From Diplosphaera chodatii (lineage: Eukaryota; Chlorophyta; Trebouxiophyceae; Prasiolales; Stichococcaceae), in contig JAALGY010000015.1 in the NCBI GenBank assembly GCA_032358165.1, forward strand, positions 2,418,001 to 2,482,000: a stretch of 64,000 nt of DNA. The letters run 5' to 3'. Positions 34,676 through 47,300 of this stretch are shown here, one piece after another (within the stretch, counting starts at the first letter, position 1; every line of letters starts with the position of its first letter). The notes below the pieces were generated by a model, which saw only the letters and a program-made list of their open reading frames with translations, did no database searches and was not told where the DNA came from. A program made the position numbers and the translations under genes.

Positions 34676-36486
34676 ATGGCACAGACAGCTGTTGTCACTG
34701 GCGCGACGGGGTTTGTTGCAACTGAGTTGGTCAAGCAGCTGCTGGCAAAGGTTAGTAAGCAGTGCGGTGGCTTTCAACTGCTGCAAATGCCACCGTGGAC
34801 CCGCTCTGACATGTATCACGTGCTGCACTGGGCAGGGCTACAATGTCAGGGCGACTGTGCGGTCCACCAAGGACGCTGCTAAGACACAAGCGCTGACAGA
34901 TCTGGCGGCAGCCCTCCCAGGTGCAGATGTCATGCATGCAGGCTGCATGCAGCACGCTTGCTGAGGTCTTCAAGTACATTGTCTGAGGCACCCTGATTGG
35001 TTGTCATTAAAAGAACTCGCCTGGCTTGCTACATCAGGCAGGCTGGAGCTGTTTGAGGCAGACCTGCTGACAGACGGCAGCTTTGATGAAGCTGTCAGCG
35101 GCGCACACTATGTCTTCCATACAGCCTCGCCGTTCTTCATCAAGGCGAGCATGTGCATGCATACCATGCATCAGCAGCTGTGCACGCAGCTGGCCAGCAG
35201 CAGGAGGACATGCAGATGAGCTGTGGCAACTGACGCTGTGTGAACATCTGCTGCAGCCGGAAAATGACCCACATAAGGAGCTCATCGAGCCCGCTGTGCA
35301 CGGCACAAAGAACCTGCTGCAGTCAGTCGCAAGGAGCAAGGCCACTGCCAAGCGGGTGGTGCTGACATCATCAGTCGCGGGTAAACCCTGACATCGAGCA
35401 GCCCTGCATGCATCTGCCGTGTAGTGTGTGCATGCTGTTGAGACCACGTGGGCCTACGGCTGATGGTGCTGCACAGCTTCCATCTGCAGCGGTGCATGGT
35501 GACAACAACAAGCAACCGCCCAAGAACGGCAGCGTGTACACTGCGGAGGACTGGAATACAACCTCCACACCCGAAGAGGAGCCCTACTTCGTCTCAAAGG
35601 TGTGGATTTGCTGGCAGGTGGTGTGCAGTGCCGCAGGCTTCGGGCCATCCAGATGCTGCATGGGTGTGGAAGCCCAACGAGACGTGGCCTGGGCTGGACA
35701 CATGTGCTTGACCCGCGTCCACAGACGGAGGCAGAGAAGGCGGCACACGCATATGCAAAGGCGGAAGGTATCTCGCTGGTGGCCATCCTTCCCAACTTCG
35801 TGATGGGCCCAGTCACATCGCCTACCTCCAGTGGCACCAGCGTTGGCTACATGAAGGTGTGGGTGCACACGACATCTGGCCAGACATTTGCTGTGCAGTT
35901 GGATGGTTGCAGCCAATTCCTCATGCATATGAATGAGAACGCAGCCAGATGGCTTTCAGTCGCTAGCAAGCCTTTCCCAAGCAAGCCCTTGCCCTGTGCT
36001 GCAGGGCTGGCTGGAGGGCAAGCCGGGTGGCAACCCCACGCATTGCGATGTGCGCGATGTCGCAGCAGCACACATTCGTGCCGCAGAAACGCCGGCGGCC
36101 TCTGGCCGCTACATTGTGAGCCACGCACGCACCAGCAACCCCGCCGAGGTTGGCCGCTGGCTGCAGGTGAGGGCTCTGTGCACGCTCAGACATGGAGTTG
36201 TGCTACTTGAAGCATCCTGCTCACTAAACACAGCATGTGGCCTTCTCATTGTCACACTCTCAGTCCGGTCCCTGTCTGATCTGCGATGGTGTTGGATCAC
36301 GCTCGACAGGAGGCATTGCCGGAGTATGACATCCCAGTGGGTGAGGACAAGGCGCCCGAGAACAGCGTGGATGCGTCTAGAACGGAACAGGAGCTGGGCA
36401 TTGTGCCAATTTCTCTGCGGGAGACGATAGTCGATATGGCACGCACGCTGGTTGCCACTGGCATAGCGCAGCCAAAGCGGAAGTAA
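34676..36486 (+). CDS. DFR/CCR-like NAD(P)H-dependent reductase, copy B
   Basis: Same extended SDR family as copy A. Exons: 34676-34750, 34836-34920, 35038-35144, 35257-35380, 35490-35599, 35725-35856, 36005-36166, 36310-36486; 972 nt, 323 aa. Starts [20 protein letters not shown] with the Gly-rich cofactor loop, then RATVRS for NADPH choice, [26 protein letters not shown] and the catalytic YFVSK motif. The exon-length series (75, 85, 107, 124, 110, 132, 162, 177) parallels copy A (69, 85, 110, 121, 107, 129, 213, 186), with identical phases. The intron after 35144 begins GCGAGC, a GC donor required by the reading frame. The product probably reduces a small carbonyl substrate in the cytosol; it is not necessarily a true dihydroflavonol reductase. 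Confidence 0.92.
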
Positions 36487-37529
36487 CAGGGTTTTCCTTC
36501 TTATCCCAGGCGGCGGACCATCGGATCGTAGCTACTGTGCTGCCACGTCTGGGTTGCCTTGACCCCTGCATCCCTGCTGGGTCCAGGTCTCTATGGAAGG
36601 CCTGCAGATATCATGATGTGTGCTTAGGCTTCAACGCTTTGCGCGCGATATGTGACTGTCTGCATCGAAGAGCCTTCCGGCCCCTTCCACGTTGGAACAC
36701 ACTGCCTAGTCAGTTGGTCAAGTGCTTGTCGGTCGCACCGCTCGCGACACCACTGAGCGGCTCACTCCGGCCTGGCTGCTGCGCTGCTGACAGCGACTGC
36801 CCGGCTGTAGGATCTGCATGAGCCGTGCCCGTCTCAGGGTCGTAGCCGATGTCTTCGTGCCCCATGGACGTGCTCACATGGCCTGCGGTCATAGTCAGTG
36901 TGCAAGCGTCACACATACCGGTAGTACGCATAGGCTTGCATGGCAGCAGGCTCCTTTACAGCCGGCGGCACCCAGCACCCTGTTCATCAGCGGTGTTTCA
37001 AGGCTTGTCTGTGCACATGCCGTGCGACTGACCGCGCGAGTCGTAGCCCGTTCCTGATTGCTCCTGTGCACGTGTTGGCACATTGCCAACATCCCTGGTG
37101 GCTGTCTCCTGCTTGGTGAAGCCGTCTGCATCAACAGCCCACTGTTGATTGTGGGACCTATCACATCACAGGAAAGCTTGGATGCCAGGGTGACGCCAGA
37201 GAATGATCCACCACTGCCAGGCTCACCTGACCCACTGTTACTCGTGTCACCCATCGCTGGCATGCGACCGGCTAGTGTAGGTCATCACGCATCGCAGCAA
37301 CAATTGGAGCAAACACTGAGCAATCGAACATGTTAGCATGTCTCAGCAGCTGGTGGAAGCTGCAACGTACGGTACAGTACAATGGCAATGCATGGAGAAA
37401 CGTCGGTCTTGAAAGTACAATGCATATTGCAGAACGTCGCAGCTCATCATAAAGTTGTTTCAGCTGTGAAGCGTATGGTGCACCCTGCTGCGTTCCAACG
37501 CACGTGGTAAAGCTTCCATATCTTGGTAA
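36487..37529. other. Intergenic about 1 kb with a weak minus-strand gene candidate
   Basis: This lies between reductase copy B and the LRR gene. The minus strand holds a possible small gene from about 37263 (MPAMGDTSNSGSGEPGSGGS) to 36710 (segment HVSTSMGHEDIGYDPETGTA near the end). The pieces are Gly/Ser-rich and acidic, but I could join them in phase only by assuming a three-exon structure with a weak middle exon, so it is not entered as a CDS. The LRR promoter should also be here. Confidence 0.3.
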
Positions 37530-39712
37530 TTGTCCGTGTACAGTGCGCGAGATGTAAGCCAGACCTACATCATGACAGGCGAGGCTGCAGATGGAAAGAA
37601 GAAGTTCAAGAAGGTACTGATGCTGGGCGCCAAAAGCCGAGGCCATGTCAAGCACTTCGTCGTGCCGGAAAGGTGTGCTGTGTGTGGCGCCGCATGTGCC
37701 GAGCGTCAGTGAAGTTAATCGAGTTAAGCATGGGCTGCGTTGACCGTAAGCTTCACGCTGCCATGTCAGGAGGCTCAAGCTGCAACAATGGAACGTGTGC
37801 AACACAGGCAGGGGCAGTAAGGATTTGTCCGGCTACCAGCAGCTGGAGCTCGCTGCTTTGCGGCAGCTGACGGCGCTTGACTGCACAGGATGGGCGCACT
37901 TGCGCAAGCTGCCGGACGACCTGGGGCATGAGTGTGCTCACCTTAGCAGCCTGAAGTTGTCAGGCATGAGATTGTGCTTATACACCATAGTCTGGCCACG
38001 CCCAAGGTTGAGATGACTTGAATGCTCTGCCGACATCTGTATCCTGAGTCAGGGTTCTGCACAGGCTGCGAGGCGCTGGAGACGCTACCCCACAGCACTG
38101 GCGCCCTCACGGCGTTGCGGACGCTGGACCTTGCGGGATGCAGCACGATCTCGTGGCTGCCTGGCTCAATCGGCAGCCTGCAATTGACGATGCTGTCGCT
38201 GGCACAGTGCGTGAGCTTGGCTAAGCTGCCGCCGCAGATGAGCGCGCTCACATCTCTCGTGACCCTGGACATTGGTGAGGAGCTTGCCGGTGTTTTCAGC
38301 TTCGCCCTGTGTCATTGCTTCGTGAGCCCAGACCCTCCTATTGATGGCACTCACCTGCATCATGCAGAGAATTGCAAGCGGCTTATGGCACTGCCATCCG
38401 GTATGACCGAAGCCACGGCGCTCACAAAGCTCGATGCCTTTGGCTGCGAGGCCCTGCAGTGCCTGCCCAGCCACCTTGGACAGCTGAAGGTTCTGCGAGA
38501 TCTGGACATATCTCATTGCGCATCCCTGCAGGCCCTTCCAGACTCGATAGGTGAGTCACTGTCTATTCGGTGTTGCACTGGCAGGACGAGCTACTCAAGC
38601 TGTGCCTGTGGGCTACACTCGTGTGCCGCTGCATGCTGGAACGTGCTGCAATAGGTGCGCAGGTGGATGCAGCAGCCTGACGGCAGTTTCAGCGGGCTTC
38701 TGCCGCAGCCTGCAGCGCCTGCCGGACAGCCTTGGCTCCCTGAGTAGCCTGGTCACCCTCGATTTGCAGTGGTGCGAGTCGTTGCAGCACCTCCCATCAT
38801 CAACAGGCCAGCTGCAGAAGCTCTGGCAACTTCAGGTCTGCTGCCAGATACTCAAAACTGACACGCCATATGCAGTGGTATGCAAGCTGAACATGCAGAA
38901 CACCAGCCACACTGCTCCACCTGGTATGTCATGCTGTGCAGCTTTCGGGCTGCTCAGCCCTTACACAGCTACCGCACTCACTGTCGCAGCTGACAGGTAT
39001 GCTAGTGGACTGCTACCATGCACGCATGGCGTGTGTTTGTATGTGTACAGCATGCTCTCAGGCAATGCTCTCTATCAGGCATTGCACAGTATTGCATGCA
39101 AGATCCGGCACGATCCTGTCAGCAATGCTCTGCATCGTTACCAGGCATTGCCGAGCTGGAGCTCATCAGCTGCTCGAGCCTCGAGCGGCTGCCGCCTGAG
39201 CTGGGTGAGATGGCACTGAGACGGCTGGACTGCCAGGGTTGTGCCGCCCTGAAAATGTTGCCGCCGTCCATCACTCGGTACTGACTGGAGGCTGACATAA
39301 TGCTTTCCTCCATGCCTGTGAGCTTTCATGGTCTAGAAGCGCAACATATCATTTGTGCAACTGTAGCTAATTGTGCTGACCACTGCCGCCAACATGCAGG
39401 CTTAGTAGGCTGCGTCAGCTGAACCTGACAGACTGCCGAAGTTTGGAGGCCCTGCCAGATGACATAGAGAGGCTGGATGCGCTTGTGTGGCTGGACGGGT
39501 GCACGGCACTCAGAAGGTCGCTGAAGACGGCGGCATGGTCGGCCGAGATGTACTGCAGGCAGCTGGATGCCCGCTTTGGGCCGCTGTCAGATGGGGACAG
39601 TCCGCAACATGGGGACGGTAGTGGCGGCAATGGCAGTGACAATGTGCTTGCTGCTGCTGCGCTGCCGCAGACCTCCGAGTTGACACAGCAATGCCTCAAC
39701 ATCGTTGGATAA
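37530..39712 (+). CDS. Leucine-rich-repeat protein, plant disease-resistance-like LRR type
   Basis: A chain of 23-24-residue repeats of the form LxxLPxxLGxLxxLxxLDLSxCxxL: for example LRKLPDDLG, LETLPHSTGALTALRTLDLA, LPGSIGSLQ, LAKLPPQMSALTSLVTLDIG, LMALPSGMTEATALTKLDAF, LQCLPSHLGQLKVLRDLDIS, LQRLPDSLGSLSSLVTLDLQ, LQHLPSSTGQLQKLWQLQ, LERLPPELGEMALRRLDCQG, MLPPSIT and LEALPDDIERLDALVWLD. At least ten repeats lie over 37.8-39.5 kb, spread over several exons. The first candidate exon, starting near 37530, carries the basic segment TGEAADGKKKFKKVLML. The C-terminus is Asp/Gly/Ser-rich and ends LTQQCLNIVG, stop 39710-39712. No TIR, NB-ARC, kinase or transmembrane region was seen, so it is probably a soluble binding scaffold. 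Exact 5' start and exon joins are uncertain. Confidence 0.8.
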
Positions 39713-39852
39713 TGGTGTTGTCATGGTGCAGGGTTTGATGGAAGATCTTGCCGATATTTATCACTGCACTCGCCTGTCAAGCTCCAATGCTGGGCACCCC
39801 CCAGGTGGCCACACACGCGCGTTGTACTGCCGTTGCTCAAGTGATGGAATTG

Positions 39853-39861
39853 TTTATATAG
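39853..39861 (+). promoter_or_regulatory. TATA-like element of the F-box/WD40 gene
   Basis: TTTATATAG lies 141 bp after the LRR stop codon and about 63 bp before the ATG at 39924. That spacing fits a TATA box driving a short 5' UTR and supports a separate downstream gene starting at 39924 rather than at the in-frame ATG at 39870. Confidence 0.45.
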
Positions 39862-39923
39862 GTGCTGACATGAGGATTGAGCCATGGTGGACGACTGAGC
39901 AGCCGCGCGCAAATTGCGTGGCA

Positions 39924-42900
39924 ATGCAGGACGGGATGCAAGGCCTCCAATCAGCGCTGGAGACGCAGAGCTGGGGCAGCGGCTCAAGCAGCCCGGCAGG
40001 CGGCCGTGATGATGCGCAGTTTCAGCTGGACGCGCTGCCAGACGGTTGCGTGACAAACGTGCTGGAGCACTTGGACGTGCAATCCCTGCTGGCAATGCGC
40101 GGCGTCAGCCGGCGTTCGCAGCAGCTCGCGTCGCAGCCGGCACTATGGAGGCAAGCTGAAGTTCTATATCATAGCACATAGAGTGTCTGTGGTTCCGGGC
40201 CGGTGCTGCGCTGCTTTGTCCGCTGAGTTTGCCAAGCGCACTGTACCATGTTTCCCTTCGCACACGCTCCCTGTGCAGCCGGCCTGTTCTCTGCCACAAA
40301 TTGTGGTCAGGATGCCGAACACCACTGCGGCGTCTCTGTGGGTAGAGTGCGCCGCTGCGGCTGCCGTACGCGTGCTGTGGACGCAGATTGCTGGGGATAC
40401 AGAAGTACCCGTCATGGTCCCGCGCTGGCGTCCTTGAGTTTTCTACACAGCAGTCATCTGTATTGTTCTCTGGTCCAGCGGAGCTTCCGTGTGCGGTGGG
40501 CACTTCCCCTCTGCAGCAGCGGGCGAGCCACGCCGATGTTCTCGACCTGCTGGGGTACTGCGTCTGTTGTCGAGGCCTTTGCGGGCTGGTGTGCACAGAG
40601 CAAGTTAGCTATGGCATGCTGCTGCTCGGACCTCGCGGCGGCACGACTGGTCACCGCTGCTGAGTCGATGGATGTAGCACCTGGGCTGCCGCCGCGGCCA
40701 CGTGCACTTGCCGCCCCGTCTTGCAGGCACCTCTTCCAGGAGGAGTTTCCACACCACGCCAGCCGCTTCCAGCAGCGGCAGCCGCCGCTGTCGGCGTGGC
40801 CAGCAGCATACCAGCGGCGGCGGCGCACGCAGCAGCGGTGGGCCGCGGGGAAGGCGGCTTGCACAGAGCTGCGGGCTCACACAGGGGTGAGCTGGTCCAT
40901 GCTGTGCACTGAGGGGGCCAGACTGGCGCAGGGATGCTTCCCCATGACCTGTGACCCAAGGTGCTGCACCATTGGATGACAACTTGGTCACACCATTGAG
41001 ATTACCGTCCCGAGAGCCCCAGCCAAGATCATGATGGGCAGTCTGTCCTCATCTGCAGCCGGTGTTCTCGGTGGAGCACCTGGCGGACCCCTTCCCTTCG
41101 GGCTCGGTGACTGTCAGCGGGGGCGTCTTTGGCTATGGCGAGGTGACCGACCTGTCTGCGCCCGTGCGCTCTGCACACACTCTAAGGCCTTGATCCAAGT
41201 GGCCCCGACATGTCCTGTCTGCATCATCAAAGTCAGGTGTGCAGGCAGGTGACCTGCTGCTCTGGGTTGCCCGTGCGCAGACATCGGAGCTGTACCAGTG
41301 GAACGCGGAGCAGGCCGGGCTGCCGCTCGAGTGGCCAGCAGCGGCGCAGCTCGGCGGCGTCATCGCGCTGTCGCAGCGGGCCGGCCGCCAGGACATCGTC
41401 ATAGGCGGGTTTGCGGGCTGCGCACAGGTGCCTGCATACTGAGCATGTCTGCTGGTGGGCTTGCAGTGCGCATCTGGGGTGCCTCAAGGCCTCTCAGCCG
41501 CTTTGCCTTGCCAGTGGCAACGTGCCAACTATCGGGACAAACACCTGGGTGCTTCAAGTGCACTGCTGTGGCTGCGTGCACTTGTGCATGTGGCGTCCCT
41601 ATCAGCGGCATGCATGGCGGGCACAGGCACAAGCGTGGTGTGTGAGTCCACCAAGGAGCGTGACTGCTGTCTTTACGCGTGATGTGCTGTGGTGCTGCAG
41701 ATCGTGGAGCTGGTGGAAGCGGATGTGGAGACCATGTCCCGGGCGCAGGTCAGCCGCCTGTGCGCCAGCCTGCTGCCCGATAGCTGGCTCACCGCGCCTC
41801 AGGAGGTCAGCCGGTTGGACAGCCTGGCAACGCAGCCTAACCAGTGTATCTTGTGGCGAGCATGGAGGACACCTCAAGTGTCCTGTGGGCAGGCAGCCAC
41901 CTGCACCGGGACCAGTGTTCAATGGCTTGGTGCACGGTGCATGTTGCATTCAATGACATTGTCTCAAGGAGCTCCCAAACCTGCAGGTGCTGACAAACCG
42001 CCTCAGGCGGCATGGTCGCTTTTACTCAGCCCGCCACACGCACACGATGTGCGGTCACGGCGGCGCGATCCCCGGGGCGGACGCCTGCGCCGACCTGGTG
42101 GCCACCAGCGGCTTTGACGGCTGCACGCACGTGTGGCGGCCCTCGGTGAGCCGTGTGCTGCAACCCGTAAAGAATAAAGCAGGGAGCACTGCAGCCAACC
42201 TGCAGCGCTGAAGCCAGCACAGCCATCTGCCACACGGCTGGGTCAAGGGTGCACACGAGCCTGGCAGGCGCCTGCACAGGGAGACCTGCTGACCCTAGAC
42301 GGTCACCAAGACGCTTACGAAACGACCATGTTGACCAGGATGCCCCGCTGGCGAGCGACTCGGAGGAGGGCCTGCCGCCGCAGCCGCACATGGAGACGCC
42401 GGCGGCGACGCTGATAGAACCGCCCGACCGGGCGATGCCGCAGGACGTGGATGCGCCGGGGGGCGCCCCAGAGAGCAAGTCTGTGTGCTCCGTCGTCATA
42501 GCGCCCGACCGCCGCAGCCTGGCCACTGGCTGCAACGACCACCTGGTGCGCATGCGCTGTGGGGAATGTTGGGCGGCGTCTCGGCACCGTCTCCATGCTC
42601 ACCAGCGTCATTGTGGCGCCCGAGCCTGCATCTGCAGGAGGTGCAGCTGTGTCATGCGAGCGGCACGGTCTGCTGGCATCAAGCACCCCCGCGGGCAGCA
42701 GGATCGGGCTGTTTCTCCTTGTGCAGGTGCGGCTGTGGGACATCGAGTACCGGCGGGTGGTGTCACGGCTGGCGGGGCACGGCGGGTGGGTGTGGTGCCT
42801 GGAGCCCCACCCCACCCTGCCCAGCACCCTGCTCTCCGGCGCCACCGACGGTGCGGCCCACTGCTGACCACCTCGCGCCGTTGCCACCCTGTACATGAGC

Positions 42901-43741
42901 CGGCAGGCTGGGTCGTTCATACCGGGCGCCAAGCGCCTCACTTGTGTGGCATCCTCAAGATCGGCATGGCTGACTCTGCCTGTTGCCTGCACCCATGTCA
43001 CGCAGCCACATCCACCATCCGCAATTCAGAGCACCAAACGGCTGCGTGCTTTGCTGACTGACTGTACGATGTCATGCATATCCAGGCAAGGTCAAGATGT
43101 GGGACCAGCGGCTGCGGCGCGAGGTGGCCAGCGTGCAGGTCGGCACCGTCACCTCAGACCCGACAGGCGGTGAGACAAGTTGCTAATGCACAGCCTATAC
43201 TATGCCCGGTCTGCATCCATGCAAGTGCGACTGCCTGACAGGTGCAGGTGCAGACATGTGTATGTAGGTGGCTGAATCTTAGCAAGCACATCATTCCAAC
43301 GACAATGAAGGAAACCCACTCCTGTTGCCTTTTCCAGGCGCTATTGCGGGTCTGGCGGTGCGGCCCGACGGCTATCTCCTGACCACGGGCTCCTTCGATA
43401 CACTGGTGTCCGTCATGGACGTCCGCACCTGGCGGCTGCTGCACAGCCTGGAGGTGTGCAAGCGGGAACATCATTGTGGATGTGACTAGTGCCCTGCCTG
43501 GCAACCCGACAGTGGGCCAACACAAAGCTTCGTGGGCTTTTGGCGAATAATGGTCATGATCTGCAAATGATTTGGGTTACAGGGCCATGGGCACCGTGTT
43601 ACGCGGGTGACAGCAACAGACGACGGCATCTACTCTGCGTCCTTCGACTCCTCGCTGCGCTACTGGTCCTTCGACGAGCTGCACCAGTCGTGCGCGCAGC
43701 CGGCGGCAGAAGCGCGGCAGCCGCAGCAGCAGAACAACTAG
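39924..43741 (+). CDS. F-box and WD40-repeat protein
   Basis: Probable substrate receptor of an SCF (Skp1-cullin-F-box) ubiquitin ligase. The F-box is in the first exon at about 40024-40150: DALPDGCVTNVLEHLDVQSL and MRGVSRRSQQLASQPALWR. A second exon near 40.73 kb reads HLFQEEFPHHASRFQQ, the usual continuation after an F-box. WD40 blades follow: LVATSGFDGCTHVWRPS (42.1 kb), SVVIAPDRRSLATGCNDHLV (42.5 kb), VRLWDIEYRRVVSRLAGHGG (42.75 kb), VKMWDQRLRREVASVQ (43.1 kb), LLTTGSFDTLVSVMDVR (43.4 kb), GIYSASFDSSLRYWSFDEL (43.65 kb). The stop is TAG 43739-43741 after a Gln-rich tail. An acidic Pro-rich insert (42.36-42.47 kb) sits between blades. Seven blades are likely once all exons are joined. Start 39924 is preferred; 39870 is in frame. 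Confidence 0.82.
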
Positions 43742-44377
43742 CATCTGGGTGACGGACGGTGGCTGCAGGCCGATGGCGTAAGGCGGTGCTGCACGCCTTG
43801 GGCTCGCCTGCTGTAGATGACCAATGCAAGCAGGCGAGTACCGTGCTCAGCGCGTACGCTGCTGCGCTGAGGTGGGACATACTCGCCTGCTCTGGCGATG
43901 TTGTTGTACCACAGTTGCGGCTCAGAATAAGTAACGGCAGTAGCAAGGCAGTTAGAAAGCAATAACTTGGAACTGCAGCTCACGCACCACCCGATATCTG
44001 AGCTGTTAAACACAACAGCAAATAACTGCAGTAGTACAGGGCGGTGAGTGTGGCTGATAGGTACTTCGTCATGCCCTTGTTTGCCTGGTGCACCAGAGAT
44101 CAACTAGCAATATAGCGACATGGTTGTCAGCATAGCGATGTAGCTACGGTAGACGTGCATCCATCAGCCTTCAGGGACAATGTTGCATTTCCATTGGTTA
44201 TGTGTTTCATCAGCAACCTCAGGTCTCTGGGACTGGTTCAAGCTGTGTCAGAGTGTTTTGCTGCTGAGCACTGGCGATGTAGTTTAGCAACGGATCACAT
44301 GGGTGAACATCTTTGAACTCTCGGTTGGGAGCCCCGCAGCATGTGCCTGTGCAGGCGCTTCCATAAGCCCTTCACAG
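43742..44377. other. Convergent intergenic region (3' UTRs)
   Basis: About 636 bp between the F-box/WD40 stop and the stop of the minus-strand RNA methyltransferase. No recognisable ORF, repeat or RNA gene was seen. Confidence 0.4.
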
Positions 44378-47300
44378 CTATGGCAATCGACTCAATGCCG
44401 CCATCACCTCGACGTGACTGCACAAAATGGCACACGCTCATCAACAACACCCCCAGGACTGGCCAAGCTAATACGCTTGCCGTGCATCCAGCTGTCAATG
44501 CACCGGTGTAAGCAAACAGCTCCTGCACATTCCGACGGCATCAGCATGGTGCAAGCAGCTAGGCCCTTCACCTGGTCTGTGGAAACATGTCGCACGCCTG
44601 CACATAGTCCAGCTGGAAGCGAGCCGGCAACGGGGAGTCAGCGGCATTGCCCAACAGGAAGGCCAGGTCGCGCGCCTGCAGCAGAATATAATTGATATTG
44701 ATCAGAGTCCACCCAGCCGACGGGCGTGCTGCTGGCCGCACACACATCAGGATGCGCACAGGAGGCCTGCATCATGCTGCTGTTGCACCCTCGGCAGCAG
44801 GCCCTCTGCACACCATGGTGGCCGGGTTGCAGCTGACGTACACGATGCGGCGCGCGCCGCAGCCCGCCAGCCAGGCGAGCAGCCGCCGAGACATGCCCTG
44901 CCGCCCAGGATCTGTGTGCACAGACACAGGCTCCAATGCTTTACCAACTGACATAGTGCAGGTTGAGCAATATGCAGCTTTGCACCTCATAATACAGATG
45001 AGGCAAGCTTTCGCACTCAAGACGACTGGTGGTACAAAAGCAGCCCTCTGCCGTCTCAAAGTACATATGCAAGGCAGGGCAGACCTGTGATGACCACATC
45101 TGGCACGGGCGCTACAGCAGTGCCCTCAGCAGCGGCAGGCATCCCCTGGTCCAGATCAGCCTGCTGGAAGCTTGCGTTCACTATGCCATTTCTGGCGGCG
45201 TTGGCATGCGCATCAGCCACGGCTTCAGCTGACACCTGCAATTGCAAGACAGTGTGTTGCCCTGGTTCGACCTAGTGCAATGCTCATCAGCTAGAGGTCA
45301 AGCCAACGCTGCCCAAGTGCCATCGTGCGCGACGTCGAACGTCAGTCGCCGTGCAGCATGCAACCACATGGTCACCTCGACTCCGTGCACTGAAGCGCAC
45401 TCTGCTGCCAGCGCGAGACCAAAGAAGCCCGCGCCACAGAACAGGTCCAAGACCCTGTCTGAGCTGCGCACGCCTGCAGCCATGGTCAAAGCTGCCGTCG
45501 GCTTGAGCATGGTCCACGGCATCTAATGCGCTGCCCTGCAGTCATCTTGCAGGAGCAGGAGGACAAGGCGACCCAGCACCAGAGCACCTGCTGCCTCGGC
45601 GACCATGCGGGTCAGCTGTGCCGCCTGCGCGCTGTTGGTTTGGAAAAAGGACCGGGCGGAGATGTCGAAGCGCAGGCCGCCCAGCTCCTGGCTGATGGTC
45701 GGCTGCCCCCACAGCACCTGCAGCACCCCGCAAAGCTGGGAGTGTCATGGCGCTGCGCACAGACAGTCAGGAGGCTCTCGCTGCTGCGGCTCACCCAGCG
45801 GCCCATGCCCGCCAGCAGTCGCCACTGGGGAGTGCGTGTTGACATGTCGTCACACATGCAACGTGACCCCGGCTCATCCACTCGGCAGTCCATGAGCAGT
45901 CTGTTCGCTTCGACCCACCTCTGCCTGGGTGTTCTGGGCTGCGCCAGGCGACCCGCCGCGGGCTGTCCGCACGATGCTCACCACCGAGGGGCACTGGCTC
46001 CGGATTGCAGCCACCGCAGGGGCCAGTGCGGCTGCGGCGTCGGGGGCCGCCCCTGTGGTGAAGTGCACCATGTGCTGCGGCGCGCCGCTGTTCGGACAGC
46101 TGCCCTGTTTGTGTCGCAGGAAGAATGATCTAGATGTTGCTGGCAGGAGACGCCGAACCGCGGCTTTCGACACTTGCTCTAGGTAGCCCAACACCGGCGG
46201 CAAAGTAGATGCATCCAGCAAGTGCGTGGTTGGAACCAAACCTGTCTGATAGCCACCCGCTGCAGCATGCGCTCAGCTGCATGCCCTTGACCTGCTTGCC
46301 TGCAATTGAGCGTACCAGAAATGACGCAGAAGCAAGGGAGAGGTATGCATGTTGCACAGTATCATGACAACTGCATGCCTTGCATGTGCTTGCATGATAG
46401 CTTTGTTGGCGGCAGCACAAGCCACTACCGCTCACCGCTGCTGCTGTGCGTCAGCAATGCCAGCCTTGACTGCGGCCAGGATGTGGTTGGCAGTCGCGTC
46501 TTGCAGCCAGCAAGCATCGATAGGCAGCACCTGCACCACCACCAGTGGGCAGTTTGTCTGATAGCCTGTCAGACTCATGTGCACATGTCTTCGGCGCACA
46601 CGCTGTCAATGGCACGAAGCACGGAGCTGCAATCCCCGGTAAAGGGAGGGTCTGGCGAGCACCAGCTGATAGCTAGCACTGCGAACGACTGCACAGATAA
46701 CACTCACTTCGACACTGTAACTCAGTTGTCGCTGGGCAAAACGATAGATGCCAGCCCCCTAGCAATGTACCTCCTTGGGGTGCCCAGGGCGCACAAACCC
46801 CAATGAATGGTGTGGCAATGTATCTCCACCAGAGCCGTCATCTGCTGGCACCCACGTATGCCCAGTGAGGGAGAACTGCAGCGCAAGGAGCACAGTCTGA
46901 AACCAGATGTTGATGTGCTGTGGAAGCTGCAAAGAAACATGTTTGCACCGTATTGCATGTGCCTGAGCAACACATGCTTGCAATCACATCAGCCTGCCGC
47001 CTGCCTCACCTCCAGCTTGTTGCGGTAGTGGTAGTGTTCTGCAGCACCCACTATGGGACGTATGCGGTCTTCGATATCTGACACACCAGCAATGCGCTGC
47101 AGTGCTGCTGACACCTGCAAGAGATGGCAACAGCCGCCAATGAACCAGACTGCAGACCCATGCGCGGAAGTAGGCAACAGCGTCTGCAAGGTGACTCATT
47201 GCACTGGGAACAGGAAAACGAACCTGCGCCTGCTTTGCGGCCAGCTGCGCTGTGTACTGCAGGTTTTGGTGCTGGCAGCCTCCGCAGGGGCCGAAGTGCG

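Noticed and set aside
45240..45280. tRNA-like GGTTCGACC segment
   Set aside because: No acceptor stem, D-arm or anticodon arm can be folded around it, and it lies within the RNA methyltransferase gene.
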